Below, piece by piece: positions 1-12,351 of a stretch of DNA of 64,000 nt. This DNA is from Saccopteryx bilineata (lineage: Eukaryota; Chordata; Mammalia; Chiroptera; Emballonuridae). The stretch is from assembly GCF_036850765.1 (NCBI RefSeq), contig NC_089493.1, forward strand, positions 165,165,640-165,229,639, in the 5' to 3' direction. The notes beneath the pieces were generated by a model. The model was not told the origin of the DNA. It searched no databases and saw nothing but the letters and a program-made list of their open reading frames with translations. The translations under genes were made by a program, and so were the position numbers. Every line of letters starts with the position of its first letter. The stretch's first letter is position 1.

Positions 1-1155
1 GGGGTGAAGCAAATCAGTTGTTTTCTCCAGGAAGCTCAGAGGATGTTTGCCTCTGAGTTGTGGAGGGAGGGACTTGGTCTGGGCCCCACCCCCCACCCCC
101 CAGGGCCTAGCACACAGACACAGTAGGTGCTCAGTAAATGTTTGTTGAATGAGTGGATGAATCACTACCTCACAGCCAGGGGTTGTCCACTGAGAATGGC
201 CTTTCCTCTCCACTCTCCCTGCCACCTAACCCAGGAGTTGTAGGTAATGTTGGGGATTGTACAGACTAGACCCTGGCCTCCAAGTCCCCCCACCCCCCAC
301 CAGGACTTTATGACTTTCTGCCTAGCTCCTTACTGCTCAGCTTCCCTACCTCAAACTCTTTCAGAATCCAGTACCTATGAGTGAATTTGCCCATGATCTC
401 TCATTTATCCATTCTGTGGCATTAGTGTCTTTTAGGTGCCTACTGTATGTTGACCCTGGGTTCAGGAGGAGCTGGTGACCCAAAGAGGACTGAGAATGGT
501 CCTTGACCTTAGGTTGCACCCAGTCCAGACAGTAATGGCACAGAGTGATGTGTGCTGTGATGGGGGAGATAATGGCACTGTGTGGGCCTGGAGGGAGCAT
601 GCCCAGTCTGGAGGCACCTCCTCAGAGATGCCTTCTCTGACCACCTTGCTGAAGTGGTCCCCACCCTTCCAGCTAGGTGCTGTCAAATCCCCCTTTTTTG
701 GTTTCAAAACACTTTTTAGTATCTTCAGTTTCTTTATCTGTTAGTATGCTCTTTATCTAAACACTTTACTGAGTGCTACTATATTCCAGGCAATGTACTA
801 GGCCCTGGAGATACAGAAGTAGATGAACAAATTTTCTGCCTTCCTGGAGCTTATGGTCTAGTGATGGTAGTGATGTTAGGGAGACAGGCAATAACCAGAA
901 TAAGCAAGTAAAGATGTGGTATACAAACATGGATTATGGAGAAAAAGAAAGCAGACAAAAGGGAGATGTGACTGAGGGAAGGTGACATTTGAGTAGACAG
1001 GTGAAGGAGTGAGGTGAATCATGCAGCTACCTGGGGGAGGAGTGTTTTAGGCAGAGAGAATAGCAAGTGCAAAGGTCCTGAGGCAGGAACATGCTTGGTG
1101 TGCTTGAAGAAGAGTGAGAAGGCCAGTGTGGCTGCAAGGTCCTCCATGACCTGGC
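1..1155. other. Left intergenic segment with ancient repeat fragments
   Basis: No gene is supported. Positions about 107-163 read like the tail of a MIR-class SINE (AGTAGGTGCTCAGTAAATG). About 765-1140 resembles an ancient mammal-wide repeat (a text like TGTACTAGGCCCTGGAGATACAG, later CAAGTGCAAAGGTCCTGAGG). The same text recurs near 18.55 kb and 24.87 kb. Its continuation (GCAGAGGAGTGACATGATCTG) appears at about 5490, beyond the LINE-1, so the LINE-1 landed inside this older repeat. Confidence 0.6.
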
Positions 1156-1170
1156 CCCCACCACCTTTCT
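1156..1170. repeat. LINE-1 target-site duplication, copy 1
   Basis: CCCCACCACCTTTCT, identical to 5401-5415; it borders the poly(A) end of the LINE-1. Confidence 0.9.
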
Positions 1171-4100
1171 TTTTTTTTTTTTTTTTTTTATAATTTTATT
1201 TTTTTAATGGGGTGACATCAATAAATCAGGATACATATATTCAAAGATAACAAGTCTAGGTTATCTTGTCTTTCAATTATGTTGCATACCCACCACCCAA
1301 AGTCAGATTGTCCTCTGTCACCTTCTATCTTGTTTTCTTTGTGCCCCTCCCACCCCCTATCCCTCTCCCATTCCCCTCTCCCCCCCGTAACCACCACACT
1401 CTTATCAATGTCTCTTAGTTTCACTATTATGTCCCACCTACGTATGGAATAATACAGTTCCTGTTTTTTTCTGATTTACTTATTTCGCTTCGTATCATGT
1501 TATCAAGATCCCACCATTTTGCTGTAAATGTTCCGATGTCATCATTTCTTATGGCTGAGTAGTATTCCATAGTGTATATGTGCCACATCTTCTTTATCCA
1601 GTCATCTATTGATGGGCTTTTTGGTTGTTTCCATGTCCTGGCCACTGTGAACAATGCTGCAATAAACATGGGGCTGCATGTGTCTTTACGTATCAATGTT
1701 TCTGAGTTTTGGGGATATATACCCAGTAGAGGGATTGCTGGGTCATAAGGTAGTTCTATTTTCAGTTTTTTGAGGAACCACCATACTTTCTTCCATAATG
1801 GTTGTACTACTTTACATTCCCACCAACAGTGTATGAGGGTTCCTTTTTCTCCACAACCTCTCCAACATTTGCTATTACCTGACTTGCTAATAACAGCTAA
1901 TCGAACAGGTGTGAGGTGGTATCTCATTGCCGTTTTGATTTGCATTTCTCTAATAGCTAAAGAAGATGAGCATCTTTTCATATATCTGTTGGCCATTTGT
2001 ATCTCTTCCTGGGAGAAGTGTCTATTCATATCCTCTTCCCATTTTTTTATTGGATTGTTTGTTTGTTTGTTGTTGAGTTTTATGAGTTCTTTGTATATTT
2101 TGGATATTAGGCCCTTATCTGAGCTGTTGTTTGAAAATATCATTTCCCATTTAGTTGGCTTTCTGTTTATTTTGTTATCAGTTTCTCTTGCTGAGCAAAA
2201 ACTTCTTAGTCTGATGTAGTCCCATTCATTAATTTTTGCCTTCACTTCTCTTGCCATTGGAGTCAAATTCATAAAATGCTCTTTAAAACCCAGGTCCATG
2301 AGTTGAGTACCTATGTCTTCTTCTATGTACTTAATTGTTTCAGGTCTTATGTTTAGATCTTTGATCCATTTTGAGTTAATTTTTGTACAGGGAGAGAGAC
2401 TGTAGTCCAGTTTCATTCTTTTGCATGTGGCTTTCCAGTTTTCCCAGCACCATTTATTGAAGAGGCTTTCTTTTCTCCATTGTGTGTTGTTGGCCCCTTT
2501 ATCAAAAATTATTTGACTATATATATGTGGTTTTATTTCTGGACTTTCTATTCTGTTCCATTGGTCTGAGTGTCTATTTTTCTGCCAATACCATGCTGTT
2601 TTGATTGTCGTGGCCCTATAATAGAGTTTGAAGTCAGGTATTGTTATGCCCCCAGCTTCATTCTTTTTCTTTAGGATTGCTTTGGCTATTCGGGGTTTTT
2701 TATAGTTCCATATAAATCTGATGATTTTTTGCTCTATTTCTTTAAAAAATGTCATTGGAATTTTGATGGGAATTGCATTAAATTTGTATATTGCTTTGGG
2801 TAATATAGCCATCTTGATTATATTTATTCTTCCTAGCCAAGAACAAGGTATATTCTTCCATCTCATTATATCTTTTTCGATTTCCCTTAACAATGGTTTA
2901 TAGTTTTCATTATATAAGTCCTTTACATTCTTTGTTATGTTTATTCCTAAGTATTTTATTTTTTTTGTTGCAATCGTGAAAGGGATTATTCTTTTGAGTT
3001 CCTTCTCAGTTGTTTCATTGTTGGCATATAGAAAGGCTATTGACTTCTGTATGTTAATTTTGTATCCTGCGACCTTACTGCATTGGCTTATTGTTTCTAG
3101 TGGTCTTTTTGTGGATTCTTTGGGGTTTTCGATGTATAGGATCATATCATCTGCAAAAAGTGATACCTTTACTTCTTCTTTTCCGATATGGATGCCTTTT
3201 ATTTCTTTGTCTTGTCTGATTGCTGTGGCTAGAACCTCTAGTACCACATTAAATAAGAGTGGAGAGAGTGGACAACCCTGTCTTGTTCCTGATTTAAGGG
3301 GGAAAGCCTTCAGTTTAGTGCCATTTAATATGATGTTAGCTGATGGTTTATCATATATGGCCTTTATCATGTTGAGATATTTTCCTTCTATACCCATTTT
3401 GTTGAGAGTCTTAAACATAAAATTGTGTTGTATTTTATCGAAAGCCTTTTCTGCGTCTATTGATAAGATCATGTGGTTTTTGTTCTTTGTTTTGTTGATA
3501 TGGTGTATTACATTAACCGTTTTACGTATGTTGAACCATCCTTGAGATTCTGGGATGAATCCCACTTGATCATGATGTATTATTTTTTTAATATGTTGTT
3601 GTATTCGATTTGCTAGTATTTTGTTTAGTATTTTAGCATCTGTATTCATTAGAGATATTGGTCTGTAGTTTTCTTTTTTTGTGCCATCCTTGCCTGGTTT
3701 TGGTATGAGGGTTATGTTGGCCTCATAAAATGTGTTTGGAAGTATTGCTTCTTCTTCAATTTTTTGGAAGACTTTGAGTAGAATAGGAACCAAGTCTTCT
3801 TTGAATGTTTGATAAAATTCGCTGGTATAGCCGTCAGGGCCTGGACTTTTATTTTTGGGGAGGTTTTTAATGGTTTTTTCTATTTCTTCTCTACTGATAG
3901 GTCTGTTTAGGCTTTCTGCTTCTTCTTGACTCAGTCTAGGAAGGTTGTATTGTTCTAGGAATTTATCCATTTCTTCTAGGTTGTTGAATTTAGTGGCATA
4001 AAGTTTTTCATAGTATTCTACAATAATTCTTTGTATATCTACGGTGTCCGTGGTGATTTCTCCTCTTTCATTTTGGATTTTGTTTATATGAGTTCTTTCT

Positions 4101-5400
4101 CTTTTTTCCTTGGTAAGTCTTGCCAAGGGTTTGTCAATTTTGTTGATCTTTTCAAAGAACCAGCTCCTTGTTCTATTAATTTTTTCTATAGTTTTTCTGT
4201 TCTCTAATTCATTTATTTCTGCTCTGATTTTTATTATCTCCTTTCTTCGGCTGGTTTTGGGTTGTCTTTGTTCTTCTTTTTCTAGTTCCTTAAGGTGGGA
4301 AGTTAAGTGGTTCACTTGGGCTCTCTCTTGTTTGTTCATATATGCCTGAAGCGATATGAACTTCCCTCTTATCACTGCTTTTGCTGCATCCCATAGATTC
4401 TGATATGTCGTATTGTCATTTTCATTAGTCTGTATATATCTTTTGATCTCTGCACTTATTTCTTCTTTGACCCATTCATTTTTTAAAAGTATGTTGTTTA
4501 GTTTCCACATTTTTGTGGGATTTTTTTCCTCTTTTTTGCAGTTGAATTCTAGTTTCAAGGCTTTATGATCAGAAAATATGCTTGGTACAACTTCAATTTT
4601 TCTGAATTTGCTGATATTGTTTTTGTGGCCCAATGGTCAATTCTTGAGAATGATCCATGTACACTGGAGAAAAATGTATACTCAGTCACTTTGGGATGAA
4701 ATGTCCTGTAGATGTCTATCATATCCAGGTGCTCTAGTGTTTTGTTTAAGGCCACTATGTCTTTGTTGATTCCTGTTTGGATGACCGATCTAGAGCCGTC
4801 AGCGGTGTATTGAGGTCTCCAAGTATGATTGTATTTTTGTCAGTTTTTGTTTTAAGATCAATAAGTAGCTGTCTTATATATTTTGGTGCTCCTTGGTTTG
4901 GTGCATATATATTAAGAATTGTTATGTCTTCTTGATTCAGTGTCCCCTTAGCCATTATGAAATGGCCATTTTTGTCTCTAAGTACTTTTCCTGTCTTGTA
5001 GTCAGCATTATCCGATATGAGTATTGCTACACCTGCTTTTTTTTGGATGTTATTTGCTTGGAGTATTGTTTTCCAGCCTTTCACTTTGAATTTGTTTTTA
5101 TCCTTGTTACTTAGATGAGTTTCCTGTAGGCAGCATACAGTTGGATTTTCTTTTTTAATCCATTCTGCTACTCTGTGCCTTTTTATTGGTGAGTTTAATC
5201 CATTTACATTTAGTGTAATTATTGATACTTGTGAGTTCCCTATTGCCATTTTATATCTTGCTTTCTGTTAGTTTTGTGTCTTGTTTGATCCTTCTCTTTC
5301 GTTTTTCTATCTTTTGTTTTTATTTGGTTGTATTCCATACATCTTTCCTCTGTTGCTATCTTTTTTATCTCATGTGCTTCTGTGGTGGTTTTTTCAATGG
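1171..5400 (-). mobile_element. 5'-truncated LINE-1 with target-site duplication
   Basis: Antisense L1 of about 4.2 kb. Its poly(A) tail appears as a T run at 1171-1189, then a short 3' UTR (to about 1426), then ORF2 up to 5249 and roughly 150 bp of upstream sequence to 5400. The 15-bp sequence CCCCACCACCTTTCT occurs immediately outside both ends (1156-1170 and 5401-5415), which is the expected target-site duplication. ORF1 and the 5' UTR are missing, so the copy is 5'-truncated. It has a 1068-codon open stretch, few disablements and an exact duplication, so it is a comparatively recent insertion. It lies upstream of PSD2 in antisense orientation. Confidence 0.95.
1427..5249 (-). pseudogene. 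LINE-1 ORF2 (endonuclease-reverse transcriptase), frameshifted twice
   Basis: Read on the minus strand, the start at 5249 opens an endonuclease domain with LNVNGLNSP, QETHL, NIYAPN and ILGDLNTPL. The last is GDFNTPL in most L1s as I remember them, so F is L here. Around 4755 the frame shifts into a short stretch (4755-4555) carrying IDIYRTFHPK. Around 4630 it shifts again into a 1068-codon frame (4633-1427). That frame holds the reverse transcriptase ([35 protein letters not shown]) and the C-terminal Cys/His segment ([18 protein letters not shown]). It ends in the usual L1 tail ([17 protein letters not shown]). In life this protein nicks DNA and reverse-transcribes L1 RNA at the nick. Two single-base-type frame changes make this copy unlikely to encode intact ORF2p. 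Confidence 0.93.
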
Positions 5401-5415
5401 CCCCACCACCTTTCT
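5401..5415. repeat. LINE-1 target-site duplication, copy 2
   Basis: Second copy of the 15-bp direct repeat, bordering the truncated 5' end of the LINE-1. Confidence 0.9.
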
Positions 5416-8219
5416 GACCTCCTTTCCAGCCACACTGGCCTCGACTTGGTTTAACTCTTAGTGATATGCAAGCCAGTGGAGGAATTGGAGCAGAGGAGTG
5501 ACATGATCTGAGTTACATTTAACAGGATCCCTTTGGCTGCTGTGTTGGGAATGTCAGTAGTGGAGCTGGGTGGAAGCAGCAGACTGGTTAGGAGGCTATA
5601 GTAATATTCTAGCTAAGAGGTGATGATGGCTCTGGCCAGGGTGGTGACAGTGGAGATGATGAGAAGTGGCCAATTCACAATACGCTTTGAAAGTAAACCC
5701 CATAGTATTTGTCGAGGAATGTGGAATGTGAGAGAAATAGAGGCAAGGAGACTCCCAGTCTTTCAGCCTGAGCTGCAGGGAGGGTGGTGGTAACGTTTAC
5801 TGTGATGAGGCAGAGGAGGTCGCTTTTAGTTGGGATGAGTGGTCTGGGAACTGTGTTCCCTGCCGCTGTCCAGCTTCCAGCACCTGCCTTCCTGAGACTC
5901 ACCCTCAGGTGGATGGGGGGAGGGGAGGAAAGGGAAGTCACTTGGAGGAATGGGCAAAAGCTGTAGATTATTCTTTTCCTAGAATATCATGCATTTTGGC
6001 TGCTGGCTGGCAAGACACTGTCCCTGTTCACTTTCAAGAGACAAAAATAACTACGAGGAATAGTGATAACTCTCTCTCCTTGTCCATGACATTCAAAGCA
6101 CTCTCATACAGCCCACCTGTGGCCTGTGATGGTCCTTTGCATTAGTTCCACTTGGCATGGGAAAGTGAGATTCAGGGAGGGGATATAGCTGTCCATGGTC
6201 ACACAGCCAGGAAGCAGCAGAGGGCAGACTAGAACCCAGGTCTCCTGGCCTGCTCATGGCTACTGCAGCAGGCTTCCAGACCTGCCAAGGATGGGAGCAG
6301 ATCTAGCCAGGGACTAGGTCTTGAGCACTAGCTGGTCCAGATTAAGTGAGAGATGTCTTTATCTCCCTCATTTCTCCCTCCTTTCTTTCTTCTTTTCTAT
6401 ATGTATTTATTGAACTATGCTGTGTGTTAGGTGCTGAGAATACATTGTGAACAAGGCAGATTTTGCCTTCAGGGGCCTCACAGTCCATCTCGGTGGACAG
6501 AGACGACATAATCCATTCCATGCAGAAGCCACTCATTCCAACTGGAATGGCTGTGGCCTGTTAGTGTGTCTGTGTGCCAGGTCTTGGGTGGGTGGGCATG
6601 ACCACATCCACTCCTTTCATTCTCACCCCAGCCTCATGGCAGGGGCGGGATGAGCATCCCCATTGGGTAGATGAGGTACTAAAGCACTCAGAAGGATGGT
6701 TCAGTTGTGATTTGAGGTCATGGGTCCTGAGGTTGGGGAGTGTGGAGGCAAAGTCCTGTCACTCCACTTCCCCCCACAGCCCTTACTGGTTGCCTGTTGC
6801 CACCCAGCCTTGACTACAGGTAGCAGAGGGCAGAAGGCAGAGGGCAGGACATCAGGGAAGCCATGCTCCCTTTGTGCCCTTCAAGAAGATCCTGGGTGTC
6901 TGCAATGGAGTGACCCCTTATGTCTGGGTTCTGTGGGGATGTCCTAGGGATTGATGGGCACTGAAAGGGTGTGGCCAGAGTACCCTCTCAACTGCCCAGC
7001 TGTGTCTGTGGGTCAGACCTCCTGGGATCTTAAGCAAGTGGCTTATGCTTCTGGTGCCTCAAATGGTTTCAGGGTTGTTTTGAGGATTAAATTTAACACA
7101 TGGAAAGCACTCAGTGAGGATCTGGCACATGGAAGAAGTGTCACCATGGTTGCTGAAACCTCAGCTCTAGCTGTGGCCCAGCTTGAAGAGGGAGGAGACT
7201 AATCACTGCTCAGACCTGGCACCTCCAATTAAGCCATCCTGCACAGCTTAGACACACCTAGTAGCTCAGCATCCACCCTGTTCCCTAAGTAGAGGGTCCC
7301 TGACTGTCTATGTGTGTAAGGGTAGGAAGAAGGTCAGGGGGAGGGACTTGAGGATTGAGTCGGAGTTCATTGAGCACAGCAGGACCAAAGGCCTGACCAG
7401 GCAGAGGGTGGAGCCCCTGCAGAGGCCTGAAGGCAGGAAAGAGTTGGGTACAGCCAGCAGCCCCTGGGGGCTGGAGTGGAAGGAGAGAGGTAGAAAGTGG
7501 CTTCCTGTGATAAGGCCAGTCTCTGAGCTCCCTTCTCTGTGGGACCGGGGCCTGCTCACCCTCCTCTCCTTCCCCCAGCTCCTGGTCTCCCTAGATCCAT
7601 ACCACTGGGGCCCCTTATTATCTCCCCAGAGGTGGAATCCTGCTCTGCCGGAATCTCACAGCCAGAAGTTCTTGGTGTCTAGCCCAGGTACAATACTGTT
7701 AACCTTTATCTTCAGAACTAGGGTCCTGGTGTGGGAGGGGGCTTCGAGGTGGTCACTAGCATGGGGAGGGTCTGTGGGCCAGGTTACTTGGGAGATGGTT
7801 TCCACAGCCCAGAGCACCCTCTGCCTCTCTGCCTACAGTGGCCATACCCTGACCTGGTGCTGGGACTCTGAATCCTTGCCTGGACCCACACTCCTTACCT
7901 CCTCCCTCAGGGTCTTTTCCCTCATCCCTCTTCTGTACCCCTTACCCCTTGCAGCTCTGTCTAGTTCTTCTTCTCACCCCATATCCCAGGCCTGTCTGTC
8001 CCTCTGTCTTTCTCGTGGCAGGTAGATAGGTAGGGCTCTGTCTCCTGGGGTCATTCGCCTTGTCTGCCCCCTGCACTCCAGGCTCGCTCCCCTGTCAGGG
8101 TCCAGCCTCCCAGGGTGGATAGGGGTATGGAAGGCAGGCAGGAGGAGGGCACACATAGGAGGAGGGCAAAGACCGCTCCTTCCTTCACCTGGAGAAGGGT
8201 GAGCGGATCCTGAGAGTTC
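5416..8219. other. Intergenic region upstream of PSD2
   Basis: No supported gene. It contains the rest of the ancient repeat at 5440-5680 and a MIR-like stretch around 6130-6240 (GTCACACAGCCAGGAAGCAG, TAGAACCCAGGTCTCCTGGC). Another occurs near 7010-7140 (CACTCAGTGAGGATCTGGCA). Long open frames here, such as one at 7312-8025, show no splice-site or family support. Confidence 0.6.
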
Positions 8220-8730
8220 AGGGTCTGGAACCCGAGGGTCCTGCCAGGGGGGCCGGGTTAGAGCACAGCTGGGGCTGGCGGGGCTGGGGAAGGGGGGCGG
8301 AACCTCTCGGCGCTCCCTTCCCCCACTTCCTTAAAGGGCCGGCACGGGCCGTGCGCCACTGGGCTGGCCACACCAACCTGGGCCGGGGCAGGGCCCTCGG
8401 TCCGGCCCTCGGTGCGGAGGCTTGGCGGGCCAGCTGGCTAGGGTGGCCGCTGTGGCCTCCCGGCTCCACTCCCGCCGCCTGCAGTGCCCCCGCCCTTCCC
8501 CGCCCTTCCCGCTCCTCCCTCCCTCCATCTCTCTTCCCTCCCTCCCTCCTGCCGTCAGTCCCCTCTTCTCTGCTCAGCTTCTCCACAGCGCGGCTCCGAC
8601 ACCTGAAGCGACAGAAGCGGGCGCCGTTGCCCCGACAAGCAGCAGCGGAGGAGTGGGACGGTCAGTCCGGCGGCAGCCTCCGCATGGCCCCGCCGTGAGA
8701 GGTTGGACCCGGTGACTGGGGCCAGGAGCG
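8220..8730 (+). promoter_or_regulatory. PSD2: CpG-rich promoter region of PSD2
   Basis: A clear local jump in G+C and CpG (GGGGCGG box at 8293-8299, repeated CCCGCCC boxes around 8480-8510, GCGGCTCCGAC at 8590) leads into the presumed first exon. No TATA box stands out; the nearest A/T-rich text is CTTCCTTAAAGGGCC at about 8328. This fits a CpG-island, TATA-less promoter with dispersed starts. The initiation site is inferred, not visible. Confidence 0.65.
8560..8730 (+). other. PSD2: PSD2 exon 1 (5' UTR); start approximate
   Basis: The 3' edge is set by a consensus donor, GGAGCG|GTGAGTGG, at 8730/8731 in the CpG-rich block; the 5' edge is only approximate. The exon is non-coding for the main frame, which starts in exon 2. 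It contains a four-codon upstream frame at 8684-8698 (ATG GCC CCG CCG TGA). The distance from here to the last exon (about 47 kb) resembles my recollection of human PSD2, which also has a 5' non-coding exon. Confidence 0.55.
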
Positions 8731-11459
8731 GTGAGTGGGGCCACTGGGCCACCTTGTCCCTAGGGCCTATGTGCTCCGGGACCCCGTCCCTCCCCAAAGC
8801 CGGGCTGCGGCCGGGAGGGAGTGTGCGGGGGGGGGGGGGCATGCAGGCTGGTTGCTGGGGCGCCGCCCTCCGCCCTCTGTGCCAGCCAGGGTCTGCTAAC
8901 AAAGCTACGTTTCCAGATCAATTCCGTGGCGACTGGAGCATCGGAAGGATACGGTTGTCATGGAGATGGGGCCGAAAGAGGAAGCTCGGGGATGGCCGGG
9001 TCTGGGCCAGGGAGTGGGGGCACTGCTAGAAAGCCCCAGGCCAGCCTGCAGGGAGGGTAAGGGCCGGCTGGCCCAATTGTCTCCTGGGCTCTGTCTCCAG
9101 ATCCCCCCTTTTGTATAATCTAAGTGTGTATGTGTGCATTGATAGGGTGTCAGTGAGAGCTTGGTGGCTGGGGACCTGGAGTATTGGGTGTTGGGCCTGC
9201 CAGTAGCCACCTTTACCATGGAGCAGCTTTGAGGCTTTATTTCTGTTTCCAGTTTCCCAACTTTGACAGCCTGGCTTGGCAGCCAGGCCTCCCCATCTCA
9301 GCTCTGCTGTTAGATCAGGGGCTTGCATGGGGGCGTGGCAGGTAGTGGGCAAGGCTGAGGAGGCATAATGGCTGTGGCAGTGCAGGGAGGGAGGGGTCCT
9401 TGGAGCCTGCTGCTGGGGCTGGGGTAGGGCAGGGAGTCCAGATGTGGGAACCACCCTTTCCAGCTGGTCCCTTCCTGGGGGGAGGTAAGCTGACTCTTGC
9501 TGTCCTGGAGGATCTGGGAGCTGCCTGAGTCAGAACTGGGGGTATTGTCTCTGCATAGACACTGCCTCAGCCCACCTCTTCATCTTGGGGCCAACTTGGG
9601 AGGCCTAGAAGAACTGGGGATTGAAGTACTAGCCAAAATGGAAGTGGGGCTGAGATTTCTGGCTCAGGATAACTCAGGCTAAGCTTGATGGGTGGGTGAA
9701 TGCAGAGCAGGGAGAGGGTTCAGGGTTTGGCCAGGACAGATGGGCAGCCTGGGTTTTCGGAGAAGCATATGAACTTCTTTGGGTTCCCCAGCTCTTTCTT
9801 CCAGACCTGGGAAACAAAAAGCTGCTTAACGAGAGGGGTATTCAGGCAGCTTGAGGGAGAGTGGCTTTATAAGGGGCTCGGGTACCCCTTCCAAGGCCAA
9901 ATCCCAGCCCTGAGCAGATATAGCCATTCTTCTACTCCCTCCCTTGAGAGGTTAGGAACCCTCCCTCCTAGGGAAGCTACATGTTCTGTGACCTGTGATC
10001 TCTGAATCAGTACAATGGGCCAGCTGCCTTCTTCTCTCCAGCCTGCATCTTTGGAGGAGAGACCTCCCCTCCCAAGAGCCCCCTTTCCCCTGTATATAGT
10101 GAGAGGCAGTGGCTTTTGAACCGGGCTATTGCAGTTTGGTCCTGGTTGAAACATGGCAGCTCCCCAGGGTGTGGTCTGAACCAGAGGGTTCCCACACATT
10201 GAGGTGAGTAGGTGGGTAGTGGCCCAGCTAAAGGTAGAAGAATATAATATCCTTGGAATGCCTCCTTGCTGCTGGCTCTTGTAGAGGCTGAAGCCTCAAT
10301 GCTTGGGTGGCTTGTATCTTCTGGTCCCACGCGTGCCTGTACCAGACTGAGAGGTTTCCCTTCTGCTAAGTGTCCTGCTGCGACAGTGATGGGGCACGCG
10401 TTCCTGAAGCTGACCTGACCACAGTGTTTCCTGAAGGGAGGCAGCAAAGCTGGATGGGAAGGACTTCCTGCTCTTGACAGGACTGAGAGGGATTGGGGGA
10501 TAGTACCTCGCCCAGCTTCCATATATCAAGTACAACCATGATGCTGAGGATTCCCATACACACAGCAGCTTGTAAAGGGAGGTACCCCATTATTCCCATT
10601 TTATGGAAGAGGATATTGAGGCTCAGGGAGAAGTTGCTTGTTCAATGTCATCTAGGTAGGAAGTGGCAGGATCAGGATTTGCATTGGAGCAGAACTGTTG
10701 GAAGTTTGGACTTGTCCCCAGTCTCATTCTCTTCTTCACAGATGCCAGTAACGAGGGAGATGGGACTGAGTGCCTTTCCATTTGGAGTAAGGGGGTGACT
10801 TTGACGGAAACTGAGGCACTAGGCTGGGGTCTTTTAAAGAGGTAGGATAGAGACATTCCCATTCTGATGTCAACTTGCAGAAGAATGACACTACTTCTCT
10901 CGACAGACGATGTTCTAGACATCCTTTGCCAGATGGTCTTTTCCAGGGAAATCTGTTTTGAGTGGCATCTTATGTCTGAGGCTCCATATTTAGCCTGGCT
11001 TCTCACACGGGAGGATATACTCAGGCTGTCACCCCTTGAGGGGTGTTTGGGGAGGGGTAGGCTTGGGCAGGCCTGATTCCTTGCCACAGTTCAGGCAGAG
11101 GTGGCGCAGGGCCCATATTTCTGCCAACCCTGTCCTTGCTGCGGGCTGCCTTACTGGTATCCTGGGAACTGGCAGTATCCTGCAAAGCCCTTGTCCCCCT
11201 AAGTGAGTTTGCTCATAACTAAGTCCACTTTCTTGAGGTCTTGACCCTCATTAGATGGTAAGCTACTCCAGGGCTCTGTCTGTCAGGCCACTGGTGACTC
11301 CGTTGTCAGCCCAGTCTAGGCCAGGCCTACAGCCCAGCTTGTGGGCTGTTGGAGGGAAAGACTGCCCTCTCTCCCTCTCCTACCCCATCCAGCCAGGCCC
11401 TGAACTCCATTCTTTGGGGCATCTCCCTCTGTTCCTTCCCTTTCCCTCCTAACTTTTTG

Positions 11460-11905
11460 TCTTGTCAAATCTGATAGTACAATGAACACCCACCTATATA
11501 CCCCTCACCTAGAGAACTAGATGTGCCAATTGTTGACATTTTGCCCATATTTTTTTCTCTTTCTTAAAACCTTTTGAATGTAAGTTGCAGACATCATAAC
11601 CTTTCACCTATAAATACTTGAGCATGAATTTCCTGAGACAAGGACATTTTTCTGCATAATGACTATACTATTACATACCTAAGAAATACATACCTAAGAA
11701 ATTAATGATACAATTTAACCTAATATGTAATCTATATTCAAATTTCTCTAGTTGTCCCTGTAATGTCCTTTATGGCTGTTAAAAAATTTTTTTTGATCAA
11801 GCATCACACATTACATTTAGTTATATCTTTTTAGTCTCCTTTAATCTGGAACAATCCTTCTGTTTTTTTCTTAAGGTCGTATGACATTGTCACTTTTAGA
11901 ATCCT
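11460..11905. mobile_element. Old AT-rich interspersed repeat (L1-like remnant)
   Basis: Text such as AGTACAATGAACACCCACCT, ATTGTTGACATTTTGCCC and TTTTAGTCTCCTTTAATCTG belongs to a common ancient mammalian repeat. A related copy sits at about 28440-28860 (ATTATGAAAGTTTCAAACAT, AAGACTCTTTTAGTCAAC). The subfamily is not assigned. Confidence 0.5.
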
Positions 11906-12017
11906 GCTCAGTTCTGACTTATAGAATGTTCCTTCCACATTCTGGATTTGTGTTGTTGCTTCTTCATGAGTAGATTCAGGTTAAACTTTTTTTTTTGCAA
12001 GAATATCCTATAGATGA

Positions 12018-12312
12018 GCCTGACCAGGTGGTGGTGCAGTGGATGGAGCATCGGACTGGGATGTGGAGGACCCAGGTTTGAGACCCCGAGGTCCCAGTTT
12101 GAGTGCGGGCTCATCTGGTTTGAGCAAGGCTCACCAGCTTGAGCCCAAGGTCGCTGGCTCGAGCAAGGGGTCACTTGGTCAGCTATAGCCCCCCGGCCAA
12201 AGCACATATGAGAAAATAATCAATGAACAACTAACAGGCCACAAGGAAGAATTGATGTTTCTCATCTCTCTCCCTTCCTGCTGCCTGTCTGTCTCTGACT
12301 CTCTCTGTCTCT

Positions 12313-12349
<37 letters not shown>
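12018..12349 (+). mobile_element. tRNA-derived SINE (long type) ending in a CA microsatellite
   Basis: Starts GCCTGACCAGGTGGTGGTGC with a tRNA-like head and a B-box-like GGTTTGAGACCCC. The body contains GGCTCATCTGGTTTGAGCAA and CACATATGAGAAAATAATCA, and the tail contains CTGTCTGTCTCTGACTC. The tail has grown into a (CA)n run at 12314-12349. Flanks GAATATCCTATAGATGA (12001-12017) and GAATATTCTATAGGTGA (12350-12366) are a 17-bp target duplication with two differences. Confidence 0.9.

Positions 12350-12351
<2 letters not shown>

Noticed and set aside
1770..3545. Plus-strand open frames of 149 and 202 codons
   Set aside because: They are the reverse strand of LINE-1 ORF2, and their hydrophobic text is an artefact of antisense A-rich codons.
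7312..8025. 237-codon open frame just upstream of the PSD2 promoter
   Set aside because: It opens with GTG rather than ATG, has no recognisable domain, runs through pyrimidine-rich text and has no matching splice or promoter context. Long chance frames are common in G+C-rich DNA.
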